Source: Aliicoccus sp041838435 (GTDB taxonomy: Bacteria > Bacillota > Bacilli > Staphylococcales > Salinicoccaceae). Taken from it: 8,585 bases of DNA. Below are positions 1 to 5,561 of this stretch, in pieces; the stretch's first letter is position 1; each line of letters starts with the position of its first letter. The translations under genes were made by a program, and so were the position numbers. The notes beneath the pieces were generated by a model. The model was not told where the DNA came from, searched no databases, and saw only the letters and a list, made by a program, of their open reading frames with translations. The stretch covers positions 1 through 8,585 of the forward strand of contig JBGYPO010000117.1 of the NCBI GenBank assembly GCA_041838435.1. The letters are read 5' to 3'.

Positions 1-977
1 TCAAATGCAACCTGACGAATGTTGTTCCCGTAATCAAAGACGATAGAACCTTTATCTTTGAAATCGAGCATCGCCTGCACGTGTTTTGCCATCGATTCTG
101 ATGCGAGCTTCACGTATTCTGTCGGGTCAGATTCGCGCAGTGCAGCACCTTCTTCTAATGTAAAACCTTCCGGTAAATATCCGTTCAACGGATCATGTGC
201 AGATGTTTGGTCAGTGACGACATCGATTTTTACGTTACGTTTTAAAATTTCAGGTAAAATCTCTGCAGCATTCCCAAGCAACCCAATCGATAAAGCATCG
301 CCCTTATCACGCGCATCTTCAGCCATTTTTATCGCTTCATCAAGCGAGTGTGTTTTCGTATCTAAATAACGTGTCTCGAGGCGTTTATCGATGCGTGTTT
401 CATCCACCTCAACGACTATGACGACACCTTCATTCATCGTCACAGCGAGCGGTTGCGCACCACCCATACCGCCGAGTCCGGCAGTAAGCGAAATTGTCCC
501 TTTAAGAGACCCGTTATAGTTTTGGTTCGCAAGCTCAGCGAACGTCTCGTACGTCCCTTGAACAATACCTTGAGATCCGATGTAAATCCATGAACCTGCA
601 GTCATTTGACCGTACATCATGAGACCTTTCTTATCGAGTTCGTTGAAGTGCTCCCAGTTTGCCCATTTTGGCACAAGTACTGAGTTTGACATCAACACGC
701 GTGGTGCCTCTTCATGTGTCTTAAATACCGCAACCGGTTTACCAGATTGAATGAGCATCGTTTCATCTTTTTCTAACTCGCGCAGCGTGCGTTCAATTGC
801 TTCGAACGATTCCCAGTTACGCGCAGCTTTACCGATGCCGCCGTATACGACTAAATCTTCAGGACGTTCTGCCACTTCAGGATCTAGGTTATTGTAAAGC
901 ATGCGTAGTGCCGCTTCCTGCTCCCAGCCTTTACATTCAATCTCCAAACCTTTTTTTGCTGTAATTTTTCTCGACAT
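1..977 (-). CDS. hutU: Urocanate hydratase, N-terminal 325 residues (3' end outside window)
   Basis: HutU converts urocanate to 4-imidazolone-5-propionate in the cytoplasm, the second step of histidine degradation, using a tightly bound NAD+ as electrophile. Read on the minus strand, the frame is open from an ATG at 977 to the window edge with no stop. It gives 325 codons plus two bases, against about 550 residues for the family, so roughly the last 40 percent, including the expected catalytic cysteine region, is missing. Visible family signatures are VYGGIGKAARN near residue 45 and the glycine-rich NAD+ loop GLGGMGGAQ at residues 167-175. An AGGAG ribosome binding site lies 8-9 bases before the ATG. 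The gene starts 30 bp after the hutH stop codon with no terminator between, so it should be cotranscribed with hutH and controlled by the same leader. The family call is secure; hutI and hutG may follow to the left, but that is not visible. Confidence 0.96.
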   Translation of the reverse strand, partial: MSRKITAKKGLEIECKGWEQEAALRMLYNNLDPEVAERPEDLVVYGGIGKAARNWESFEAIERTLRELEKDETMLIQSGKPVAVFKTHEEAPRVLMSNSVLVPKWANWEHFNELDKKGLMMYGQMTAGSWIYIGSQGIVQGTYETFAELANQNYNGSLKGTISLTAGLGGMGGAQPLAVTMNEGVVIVVEVDETRIDKRLETRYLDTKTHSLDEAIKMAEDARDKGDALSIGLLGNAAEILPEILKRNVKIDVVTDQTSAHDPLNGYLPEGFTLEEGAALRESDPTEYVKLASESMAKHVQAMLDFKDKGSIVFDYGNNIRQVAF

Positions 978-1007
978 TTCAGTCACTCCTTTGGTTAATA
1001 GTATACC

Positions 1008-2495
1008 TTATTTAATTATTCTTAATTCATTGGAGAGGGCGTTAATATCCTCAGAAAACGCGCGGTCTTTATCCATGAACGGGGCAATATTTCTATACAT
1101 ATCAAACTTCTCTTTAGTCTTCGGTGACAGCTTCTCAATACCTTTAATTTCTACTGCCGTTAAACCGATAAAGAGCTCCGTTGCAAGTACATTTCGCACG
1201 TTGTTGACGATATCGCGGCAATGACGCGCACCGATTGTACCCATCGATACGTGATCCTCCTGGTTCGCTGATGACGGGATTGAATCCACACTTGCCGGAT
1301 GTGCGAGTGTCTTGTTCTCAGACACGAGTGCAGCTGCCATGTATTGCAGAATCATCGCGCCGGATTGGAAACCTTCTTCAGGGCTCAGGAAAGCCGGCAA
1401 GTCGCCGTTTAACTGCGGGTTAACCAAACGTTCGATACGGCGCTCTGAAATATTTGAAATCTCAGCGACACCGATTTTTAGTAAATCCATAGCGATAGCA
1501 ATCGGTTGCCCGTGGAAGTTTCCGCCAGAGAATACTTCGTCTTCACTGAAAATGAGCGGGTTGTCATTTGCTGCATTCATTTCTATCTCAAGTTTTTCTT
1601 TGACGTAGACGAGCGTCTGCATCGATGCACCGTGCACCTGCGGAATACATCTTATTGAGTATGCATCCTGGACGCGCACTTCACCTTGACGCGTTGTGAG
1701 TTGTGAACCTTCCAGCCAGTCGAGCATTGCTGCTGCCACGCCAATGGACTCCTTGTAGCCGCGTGACGTATGAATTTTTGAATTGTACGCATCCGTAATT
1801 CCGTTTAACGCCTGGTGCGTGAGAGATGCAATCCACAGACTGTCATTCATTAATTGTTCCGCTTCGATGTAGTTGATCACACCCTGCGCAGTCATTGGTT
1901 GCGTCCCGTTTATGAGTGCCAAGCCTTCTTTTGCTTCCAGGACATGCGGCGTGATGTTGAGTTCTGTCAGGATTTCAGCCGTCGGTCTGAGTTTATCTTC
2001 GTAGTAAACTTTACCTTCACCGATGAGTGCAATCGCGAGATGCGACAGGGGAGCGAGGTCACCAGAGGCACCGAGTGAACCCTGTTCAGGCACATATGGA
2101 ATGATGCGCTTGTTAATAAATGTTTTGAGCTGATCGACAAGTGCAACGGATACACCTGAATGACCTTTTAACATTGTGTTGAGTCGCATAATCATCATGC
2201 CAAGCACTGTAGTTTGTGCAAATGGATGACCCACGCCAACTGCGTGAGAGCGAATTAAATTCACCTGTAACTCCGCCGTTTTATCCTTGCGAATAAATAC
2301 ATCGCTGAATAATCCGAACCCAGTCGTGATGCCGTAGATGACCCGCTCGTCATCGATGATAGACTGGACGATGCGCTTTGCTGTCTTGACTCGCGTATAT
2401 GCATCGTCAGTTATTTCGATTTGTGCGTTTGGATTTGTAAAGAACTCACGCATCTGTGCGATCGTTAAATCATTACCTGTTAACTTTAAAATCAT
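1008..2495 (-). CDS. hutH: Histidine ammonia-lyase (histidase)
   Basis: HutH removes ammonia from L-histidine to give trans-urocanate, the first step of histidine catabolism. The product is 495 residues, close to the usual 500-510. The Ala-Ser-Gly triad that cyclises by itself into the MIO electrophile is at residues 143-145, within GSLGASGDLAPLSHLA. Other conserved stretches are ITTGFG near residue 57, the loop QVHGASMQ, the substrate-binding stretch NAANDNPL, and SANQEDHVSMG towards the C-terminus. The frame is open 23 codons further upstream, to 2564, but those codons would be read across the leader terminator and have no ribosome binding site. The ATG at 2495 has AGGAGG at 2503-2508, seven bases before it, so it is the chosen start. 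The gene follows hutP and precedes hutU, the usual Bacillus order. The leader at 2518-2635 indicates control by HutP antitermination. No odd residue or frameshift was seen. Confidence 0.97.
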   Translation of the reverse strand: MILKLTGNDLTIAQMREFFTNPNAQIEITDDAYTRVKTAKRIVQSIIDDERVIYGITTGFGLFSDVFIRKDKTAELQVNLIRSHAVGVGHPFAQTTVLGMMIMRLNTMLKGHSGVSVALVDQLKTFINKRIIPYVPEQGSLGASGDLAPLSHLAIALIGEGKVYYEDKLRPTAEILTELNITPHVLEAKEGLALINGTQPMTAQGVINYIEAEQLMNDSLWIASLTHQALNGITDAYNSKIHTSRGYKESIGVAAAMLDWLEGSQLTTRQGEVRVQDAYSIRCIPQVHGASMQTLVYVKEKLEIEMNAANDNPLIFSEDEVFSGGNFHGQPIAIAMDLLKIGVAEISNISERRIERLVNPQLNGDLPAFLSPEEGFQSGAMILQYMAAALVSENKTLAHPASVDSIPSSANQEDHVSMGTIGARHCRDIVNNVRNVLATELFIGLTAVEIKGIEKLSPKTKEKFDMYRNIAPFMDKDRAFSEDINALSNELRIIK

Positions 2496-2517
2496 TGTGA
2501 AACCTCCTAATTGACAT

Positions 2518-2556
2518 AAAAAAAGACATACCTCGCCCATTGGCAATGTAATGTCT
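2518..2556 (-). terminator. Intrinsic terminator in the hutH leader (HutP-controlled attenuator)
   Basis: In the minus-strand transcript the 5' arm AGACATTAC plus TTGCC pairs with GGCGA plus GTATGTCT around a four-base loop (AATG at 2541-2538). There is one bulged T (2550) and one internal mismatch (2547/2532), and seven U residues follow at 2524-2518. The hairpin ends 23 bases before the hutH ATG and has no coding gene to terminate except an upstream read-through from hutP, so it acts on hutH itself. The AG of the last UAG in the adjacent HutP site (2558-2557) could extend the stem by pairing with the first U residues of the tail. HutP binding would then compete with full stem formation; this last point is inference. 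Confidence 0.88.
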
Positions 2557-2573
2557 CTATTCACTAATATCTA
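2557..2573 (-). promoter_or_regulatory. HutP RNA-binding site II (three UAG spaced by 4 nt)
   Basis: In the transcript, UAG at 2573-2571, 2566-2564 and 2559-2557 are each separated by exactly four bases. HutP hexamers are known to bind three NAG triplets with four-base spacers in the presence of histidine and a divalent metal. All three triplets here are the preferred UAG. The site touches the 5' foot of the leader terminator, as expected for an antitermination target. A further UAG lies at 2582-2580 but is out of the four-base register. Confidence 0.85.
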
Positions 2574-2618
2574 AATCGACTAATATTTAATTGTATGTAG
2601 TTTTGAAATTTTCGTTCA

Positions 2619-2635
2619 CTATTGGCTAATTACTC
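2619..2635 (-). promoter_or_regulatory. HutP RNA-binding site I (GAG, UAG, UAG spaced by 4 nt)
   Basis: In the transcript, GAG at 2635-2633, UAG at 2628-2626 and UAG at 2621-2619 are separated by exactly four bases each. This matches the NAG-N4-NAG-N4-NAG pattern known for HutP, which has an RNA-binding face on each side of the hexamer and therefore uses two such sites. The site begins about eight bases after the -10 box, so it is at or very near the 5' end of an RNA started at the hutH promoter. If the start point is downstream of 2635, the first triplet is complete only in transcripts coming from hutP. Confidence 0.8.
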
Positions 2636-2642
2636 AATTGTC

Positions 2643-2670
2643 ATTATACCATACTTGAAAGCGTGTGCAA
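2643..2670 (-). promoter_or_regulatory. SigmaA-type promoter of hutH-hutU
   Basis: The -35 box is TTGCAC (2670-2665), the spacer is 16 bases, and the -10 box is a perfect TATAAT (2648-2643) preceded by TGG, an extended -10. Transcription should start near 2636-2639, giving a leader of about 140 bases that contains both HutP sites and the terminator. In Bacillus subtilis the described hut promoter lies before hutP. Here a good promoter lies between hutP and hutH, so the structural genes can be expressed separately from hutP. Confidence 0.82.
2655..2670. promoter_or_regulatory. Candidate CcpA-binding cre site overlapping the hutH promoter
   Basis: The plus strand reads TTGAAAGCGTGTGCAA. It has the central CG and near-palindromic ends of catabolite-responsive elements (TGNAANCGNWNNCA), with one mismatch to the loose form and two to a stricter form. 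It covers the -35 box and part of the spacer, a position where CcpA would block RNA polymerase. Carbon catabolite repression of hut through CcpA is known in Bacillus. Assignment is from motif and position only. Confidence 0.5.
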
Positions 2671-2680
2671 TGCGTTAAGG

Positions 2681-2800
2681 CGTTGCAGCGAGCGTTCTCG
2701 GTGCTATGCTTTATTCGAAACCGTTGCAGCGAGCGTTCTCATTGCGACATTTTAATCGAAACCGTTGCAGCGAGCGTTCTCATTGCGACACTTTATCTTA
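2681..2800. repeat. 41-bp tandem repeat array, two full copies and a partial third
   Basis: Copies start at 2681, 2722 and 2763, a regular 41-base period. Each begins with an identical 19-base core, CGTTGCAGCGAGCGTTCTC. Copies 2 and 3 are also near identical over the next stretch (ATTGCGACA then a T-rich part), while copy 1 differs there. The third copy ends four bases before the hutP stop codon and the first starts about 10 bp upstream of the hutH -35 box, so the array fills the hutP-hutH gap. No clear internal hairpin and no coding signal was found. The core CGTTGYAGCGA also occurs, on the other strand, in the array at 3323-3486. Confidence 0.85.
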
Positions 2801-2803
2801 AAA

Positions 2804-3241
2804 TTATATGTGATTTATACCAAGCCCAAGCGTCTCATGTTCTTTGCCGCGAATCGGCGCGCCTATCGTGCCATAAAAGCAGACGGCAATCCATTCACCT
2901 TCATTTTGATCTGTATATGGACGACCCCGGACAACCGCAAATCGAAGACCAACCGTACGCATAATTTCACCGACACTTAACTTTCCGCGCGTCACACCCT
3001 CAGCCGCTTCTATTATCGCATGATAAAGTGCATGCGTTTCACGATACTTCTCTTCATCGATGACAGCGTTGCGCTTTGCAGCAGTTTCGACTGATGAGAT
3101 GACCTTCTTCAAATCCATCGTGCCGACTTTACCTGAAACAACCGTATAATCCTTGAACTCGGGTAGAAGTTTGCGCGCCTCATCCTCACCAAGCAGTGCA
3201 ATAATAGTCGCAAACTTCCCGAATGCCTGTTGATTCGTCAT
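2804..3241 (-). CDS. hutP: HutP, histidine-responsive RNA-binding antiterminator
   Basis: HutP binds NAG triplets in hut mRNA as a hexamer when L-histidine and a divalent metal are present, and prevents transcription termination before hutH. The product is 145 residues (148 in Bacillus subtilis). Family signatures are all present: GKVGTMDLKKVI at 37-48, RETHALYHA at 67-75, TRGK then RTVGLRFAVVRG at 84-106, EGEWIAVCFYGTIGAP at 114-129, and the end GKEHETLGLGINHI. The metal-ligand histidines correspond to H70, H74 and H135. The start ATG at 3241 has AAAGGAG with an 11-base gap, a little long but with no better alternative. The N-terminal 30 residues are the least conserved part. Its targets lie in the same locus at 2557-2635. 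It has its own promoter at 3278-3304, and no terminator was seen after its stop, only the repeat array, so read-through into hutH is possible. Confidence 0.96.
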   Translation of the reverse strand: MTNQQAFGKFATIIALLGEDEARKLLPEFKDYTVVSGKVGTMDLKKVISSVETAAKRNAVIDEEKYRETHALYHAIIEAAEGVTRGKLSVGEIMRTVGLRFAVVRGRPYTDQNEGEWIAVCFYGTIGAPIRGKEHETLGLGINHI

Positions 3242-3277
3242 ATGCAGTGAATCTCCTTTAAAAATATGATTACAGTT

Positions 3278-3304
3278 ATTATATCATTGAAGATTTCGTT
3301 ACAA
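3278..3304 (-). promoter_or_regulatory. Extended -10 promoter of hutP
   Basis: Minus strand: a perfect TATAAT at 3283-3278 preceded by TGA, giving the extended form TGATATAAT. A weaker -35 (TTGTAA at 3304-3299) lies at a short 15-base spacing, or TTTGTA at 16. The extended -10 makes this plausible despite the spacing. Transcription would start near 3271, leaving a leader of about 30 bases with the ribosome binding site and no terminator, so hutP itself does not appear to be attenuated. Confidence 0.7.
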
Positions 3305-3322
3305 AGTGGTGATGTTTGGATT

Positions 3323-3486
3323 GATTGTAGTGATTCCGCACCCGTTTCGCTACAACGCAATGATTTTCAGACTGATTGTAGCGATTTCACACCCGTTTCG
3401 CTACAACGCAATGATTTTCGGACCGATTGTAGCGATTTCACACCCGTTTCGCTACAACGCGACGATTTTCAGACCGATTGTAGCGA
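3323..3486. repeat. 51-bp tandem repeat array with internal 9-bp inverted arms
   Basis: Units start at 3323, 3374, 3425 and 3476, an exact 51-base period with three full copies and the first 11 bases of a fourth. In each full copy TTGTAGCGA and TCGCTACAA face each other across 13 bases (3325-3355, 3376-3406, 3427-3457); copy 1 has one arm mismatch, TTGTAGTGA. Each copy could form a DNA or RNA hairpin or be a site for a dimeric protein. Because 51 is a multiple of three, reading frames stay open through the array and produce spurious 17-residue repeats. The array lies between the divergent hutP and nrdD promoters. Confidence 0.9.
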
Positions 3487-3522
3487 CCCTCCCTCACCCC
3501 CACTTAATATATATAAAATTTT

Positions 3523-3551
3523 ATGTAATATCCATATGTAGTGATTATAAT
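3523..3551 (+). promoter_or_regulatory. Probable nrdDG promoter
   Basis: A perfect TATAAT at 3546-3551 lies 17 bases after a weak -35, ATGTAA (3523-3528). Transcription would begin near 3558, giving a leader of about 60 bases. A weak -35 fits a regulated promoter. The -10 box lies inside the palindrome at 3541-3554 and between two NrdR-like boxes, so several regulators could block it. Confidence 0.65.
3529..3544 (+). promoter_or_regulatory. Upstream NrdR-like box (degenerate)
   Basis: TATCCATATGTAGTGA keeps the core C, ATAT, TAGTG positions of the NrdR consensus acaCwAtATaTwGtgt, with mismatches at the edges and at two inner positions. Alone it would be weak, but it starts exactly 32 bp before the perfect box at 3561, with 16 bp between. 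That is the usual three-turn spacing of paired NrdR boxes. Confidence 0.6.
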
Positions 3552-3554
3552 CAC
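3541..3554. promoter_or_regulatory. Perfect palindrome on the nrdD -10 box (Fnr/ArcR- or Rex-type operator)
   Basis: GTGATTATAATCAC is a perfect 14-base palindrome with a GTGA-N6-TCAC core. That fits Crp/Fnr-family sites (TGTGA-N6-TCACA, as for Fnr or staphylococcal ArcR) with one end mismatch. It also fits Rex sites (TTGTGA-N6-TCACAA) with end mismatches. It contains the -10 box, so a bound protein would act as a repressor. Both protein families respond to oxygen or redox state, which suits an anaerobic reductase. The sequence alone does not decide between them. Confidence 0.6.
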
Positions 3555-3560
3555 ATTTAG

Positions 3561-3576
3561 ACACTATATATTGTGT
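3561..3576 (+). promoter_or_regulatory. NrdR box (perfect consensus)
   Basis: ACACTATATATTGTGT matches the NrdR-box consensus acaCwAtATaTwGtgt at every position. NrdR is the ATP/dATP-sensing repressor of ribonucleotide reductase operons. The box lies at the predicted transcription start of nrdD and forms a pair with the weaker box at 3529, the classic arrangement straddling a promoter. Confidence 0.85.
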
Positions 3577-3617
3577 TATGTTGAGTGAGAATTCACCAAA
3601 TAAAAGGAGTGTCATAT

Positions 3618-5561
3618 ATGTTCCAAAACACAGAAGACATCATTAAAAAATTTGTCTCAAACAACGAGAACAAACAAACCGACTATCTCAAGCATGAGAA
3701 TAGCAACTACGTCTACTCACTCCCGCTTCTCAGACATAACCTGACCAATCACGCAGAGGAAGAGTTTTTATTCAATCACATTTTGCCGCCTGAAATTAAA
3801 ACGCTCTATGATGACGGCGTCATATACGTACATGATAAACAGCTTGCGCCTTACTGTGTCTCCATCAGCTGTATGGATATCGCAGCAAAGGGTATCCCGT
3901 CACTTGCTAAAAATATGATTTCATCGCGTCCGACGAGACGTTTATCAACCTTGCTTCGTCACTTCAGCAACGTCGTTACATTAGTCTCACAACAAGTTTC
4001 AGGTGCCGTGATGCTCGCTCAACTCTCAACAATCGCAGCATCGTATTTACATGATGAGGAGTCTCGTGGCACGCTTTACACGCACGAAGACTTAGTCGAG
4101 TTGTTTCAAAGTCTCATCTGGGAACTCAACATGCCATTAAGATCCGGTTCACAGAGCAGTTTTTCAAACATAACTTTAGAATTTGGCAAACCATCTGAAG
4201 AAATCAAGGACGAGTATGTCGTCATTGGCGGGGAAGGACGCGACATTACATATCGAGAAATTGAATCTTCATATTTCGACCGCATCAACCAGGCCATTAT
4301 CGATGTGATGAAAGAGGGTACCGGTCAGGGTGGTATTCCATTTACATTTCCACTGCTCACTGTTCAGATTGATGATAATTTTGACTACGACAATCCGCTC
4401 TTTATCGAGCTGCTCGACAAGATGTACCACTGGGGTGGTGTTTATTTTGAGAATTTCAAGACAAAACCATTTGAAGATCCTTACTACAAAGCATTAAACC
4501 CACTCATCCAGGCAAAAGATCCTGAAGTGAGCAGAAGTCTGTGCTGTCGTTTGCAAATCAATTTAGAAACTTTAAGTAAAGCAGGTGGAGGTGTCTTCGG
4601 TGCATCGACAGGCTCAACCGGTGCTGTGCAAGTACTCAATTTAAATATGAACCGCTTGTTAATGGAGTTCGGTCATGATTTGCATCTCTTAAAAGATAAA
4701 ATTCTCGAATACTTAGAAGTTATGCAGGAAGCACACATGGCAAAACGCCGATGGATTGAAAGTAACAAGGCACTTTATCCGACGTTTTTTGCGTATAACA
4801 ATGATTTGCGCAACTACTTTAACGTGTTTGCGGTGACTGGTATGCATGAGGGATTGATCAACGCGGGATATCATGACGGCATGAAAGATACGGTCGGCGT
4901 TATGGTTGCGCATGAAATTATGCAGTACATGACTGTGGTCGTGAATAATTTCATAGTCAGGGATAAGGTCGCTTGCGGTATTGAATATGCGCCGGCTGAA
5001 AATGCGGCAATTAAACTTGCACGGCATGACGTGAAATGGGCTGCTGCAAATAATCGAGAAATTTTTGTGCAGGGAGAAGGAGACAATCCTTATTTAACGA
5101 GCGGTTGCATGACACCGTTCTCTGAGGAAGATTTTTTGGCTCAGCTCGAGAACAGCGCAGAGTTCCAAGGCTATGCGACTTCCGGAAGTATACTGCATCA
5201 TTTCTTAGAAGCTAAAGTTGAACCGCACGCACTCGCAAAATATTTAGATAAAATTTTCGACAAACCGATTAACTATATTACGCTGACGCCGACAATTACT
5301 TCATGTATGGATTGTGGTCAAAAGATTGTTGCCGAAGATGCAAAAAATATTAAGCATTGCCCGGTGTGTGAGTCGGTTGATATTGCAACATTTTCCCGGG
5401 TAATCGGATATTTGAAAATGATTTCTCGTAATAATATTCATGTCGATGATGATGGGTATTACGTAGGAAAGTATAATTTTTGGTCTAAAGCAAGACGTCA
5501 TGACTGGACGGGCCGGAAACGTATAGAAAAAGAAGTGCTTGAGGAGGTTGTTCGCCGTTAA
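3618..5561 (+). CDS. nrdD: Class III (anaerobic) ribonucleoside-triphosphate reductase, divergent type
   Basis: NrdD reduces ribonucleotides to deoxyribonucleotides without oxygen, using a glycyl radical installed by its activase. The start ATG at 3618 has AGGAG eight bases before it; a GTG at 3585 is in frame but has no such site. The product is 647 residues. The N-terminus goes straight into ENSNYVYSLPLLR and LPPEI...GVIYVHD, so the ATP-cone found in Escherichia coli NrdD is absent and dATP overall inhibition through it is not expected. Active-site cysteine candidates are C80 (aligned in position with C79 of phage T4) and C309/C310 (CCR motif). A zinc site is formed by C563, C566, C581 and C584. 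The glycyl radical is G597 in RVIGYL. About 50 residues follow this glycine, more than the roughly 30 usual, with FWSKARRHDWTGRKR in place of the common WNxGKxxEF tail. nrdG overlaps its 3' end. Subtype (formate- or redoxin-dependent) is not assigned. Confidence 0.93.
   Translation: MFQNTEDIIKKFVSNNENKQTDYLKHENSNYVYSLPLLRHNLTNHAEEEFLFNHILPPEIKTLYDDGVIYVHDKQLAPYCVSISCMDIAAKGIPSLAKNMISSRPTRRLSTLLRHFSNVVTLVSQQVSGAVMLAQLSTIAASYLHDEESRGTLYTHEDLVELFQSLIWELNMPLRSGSQSSFSNITLEFGKPSEEIKDEYVVIGGEGRDITYREIESSYFDRINQAIIDVMKEGTGQGGIPFTFPLLTVQIDDNFDYDNPLFIELLDKMYHWGGVYFENFKTKPFEDPYYKALNPLIQAKDPEVSRSLCCRLQINLETLSKAGGGVFGASTGSTGAVQVLNLNMNRLLMEFGHDLHLLKDKILEYLEVMQEAHMAKRRWIESNKALYPTFFAYNNDLRNYFNVFAVTGMHEGLINAGYHDGMKDTVGVMVAHEIMQYMTVVVNNFIVRDKVACGIEYAPAENAAIKLARHDVKWAAANNREIFVQGEGDNPYLTSGCMTPFSEEDFLAQLENSAEFQGYATSGSILHHFLEAKVEPHALAKYLDKIFDKPINYITLTPTITSCMDCGQKIVAEDAKNIKHCPVCESVDIATFSRVIGYLKMISRNNIHVDDDGYYVGKYNFWSKARRHDWTGRKRIEKEVLEEVVRR

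Noticed and set aside
58..369. Plus-strand frame opposite hutU
   Set aside because: It is antisense to clearly conserved urocanase coding sequence, with no independent support.
2496..2564. N-terminal extension of HutH by 23 residues
   Set aside because: It would be translated across the leader terminator hairpin and lacks a ribosome binding site. The ATG at 2495 has a strong one, and HutH then has the normal length.
2590..2615. CodY box in the hutH leader (AATTTTC-like)
   Set aside because: Only about 8-9 of 15 consensus positions match on either strand, as expected in AT-rich DNA.
2681..3486. CRISPR-like arrays
   Set aside because: Both arrays are contiguous tandem repeats whose whole unit repeats. 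There are no unique spacers and no cas genes.
3266..3560. Two overlapping plus-strand frames with a 17-residue repeat (DCSDFTPVSLQRNDF type)
   Set aside because: They are a by-product of the 51-bp DNA repeat, whose period is a multiple of three. There is no ribosome binding site, and they run through the hutP and nrdD promoters.
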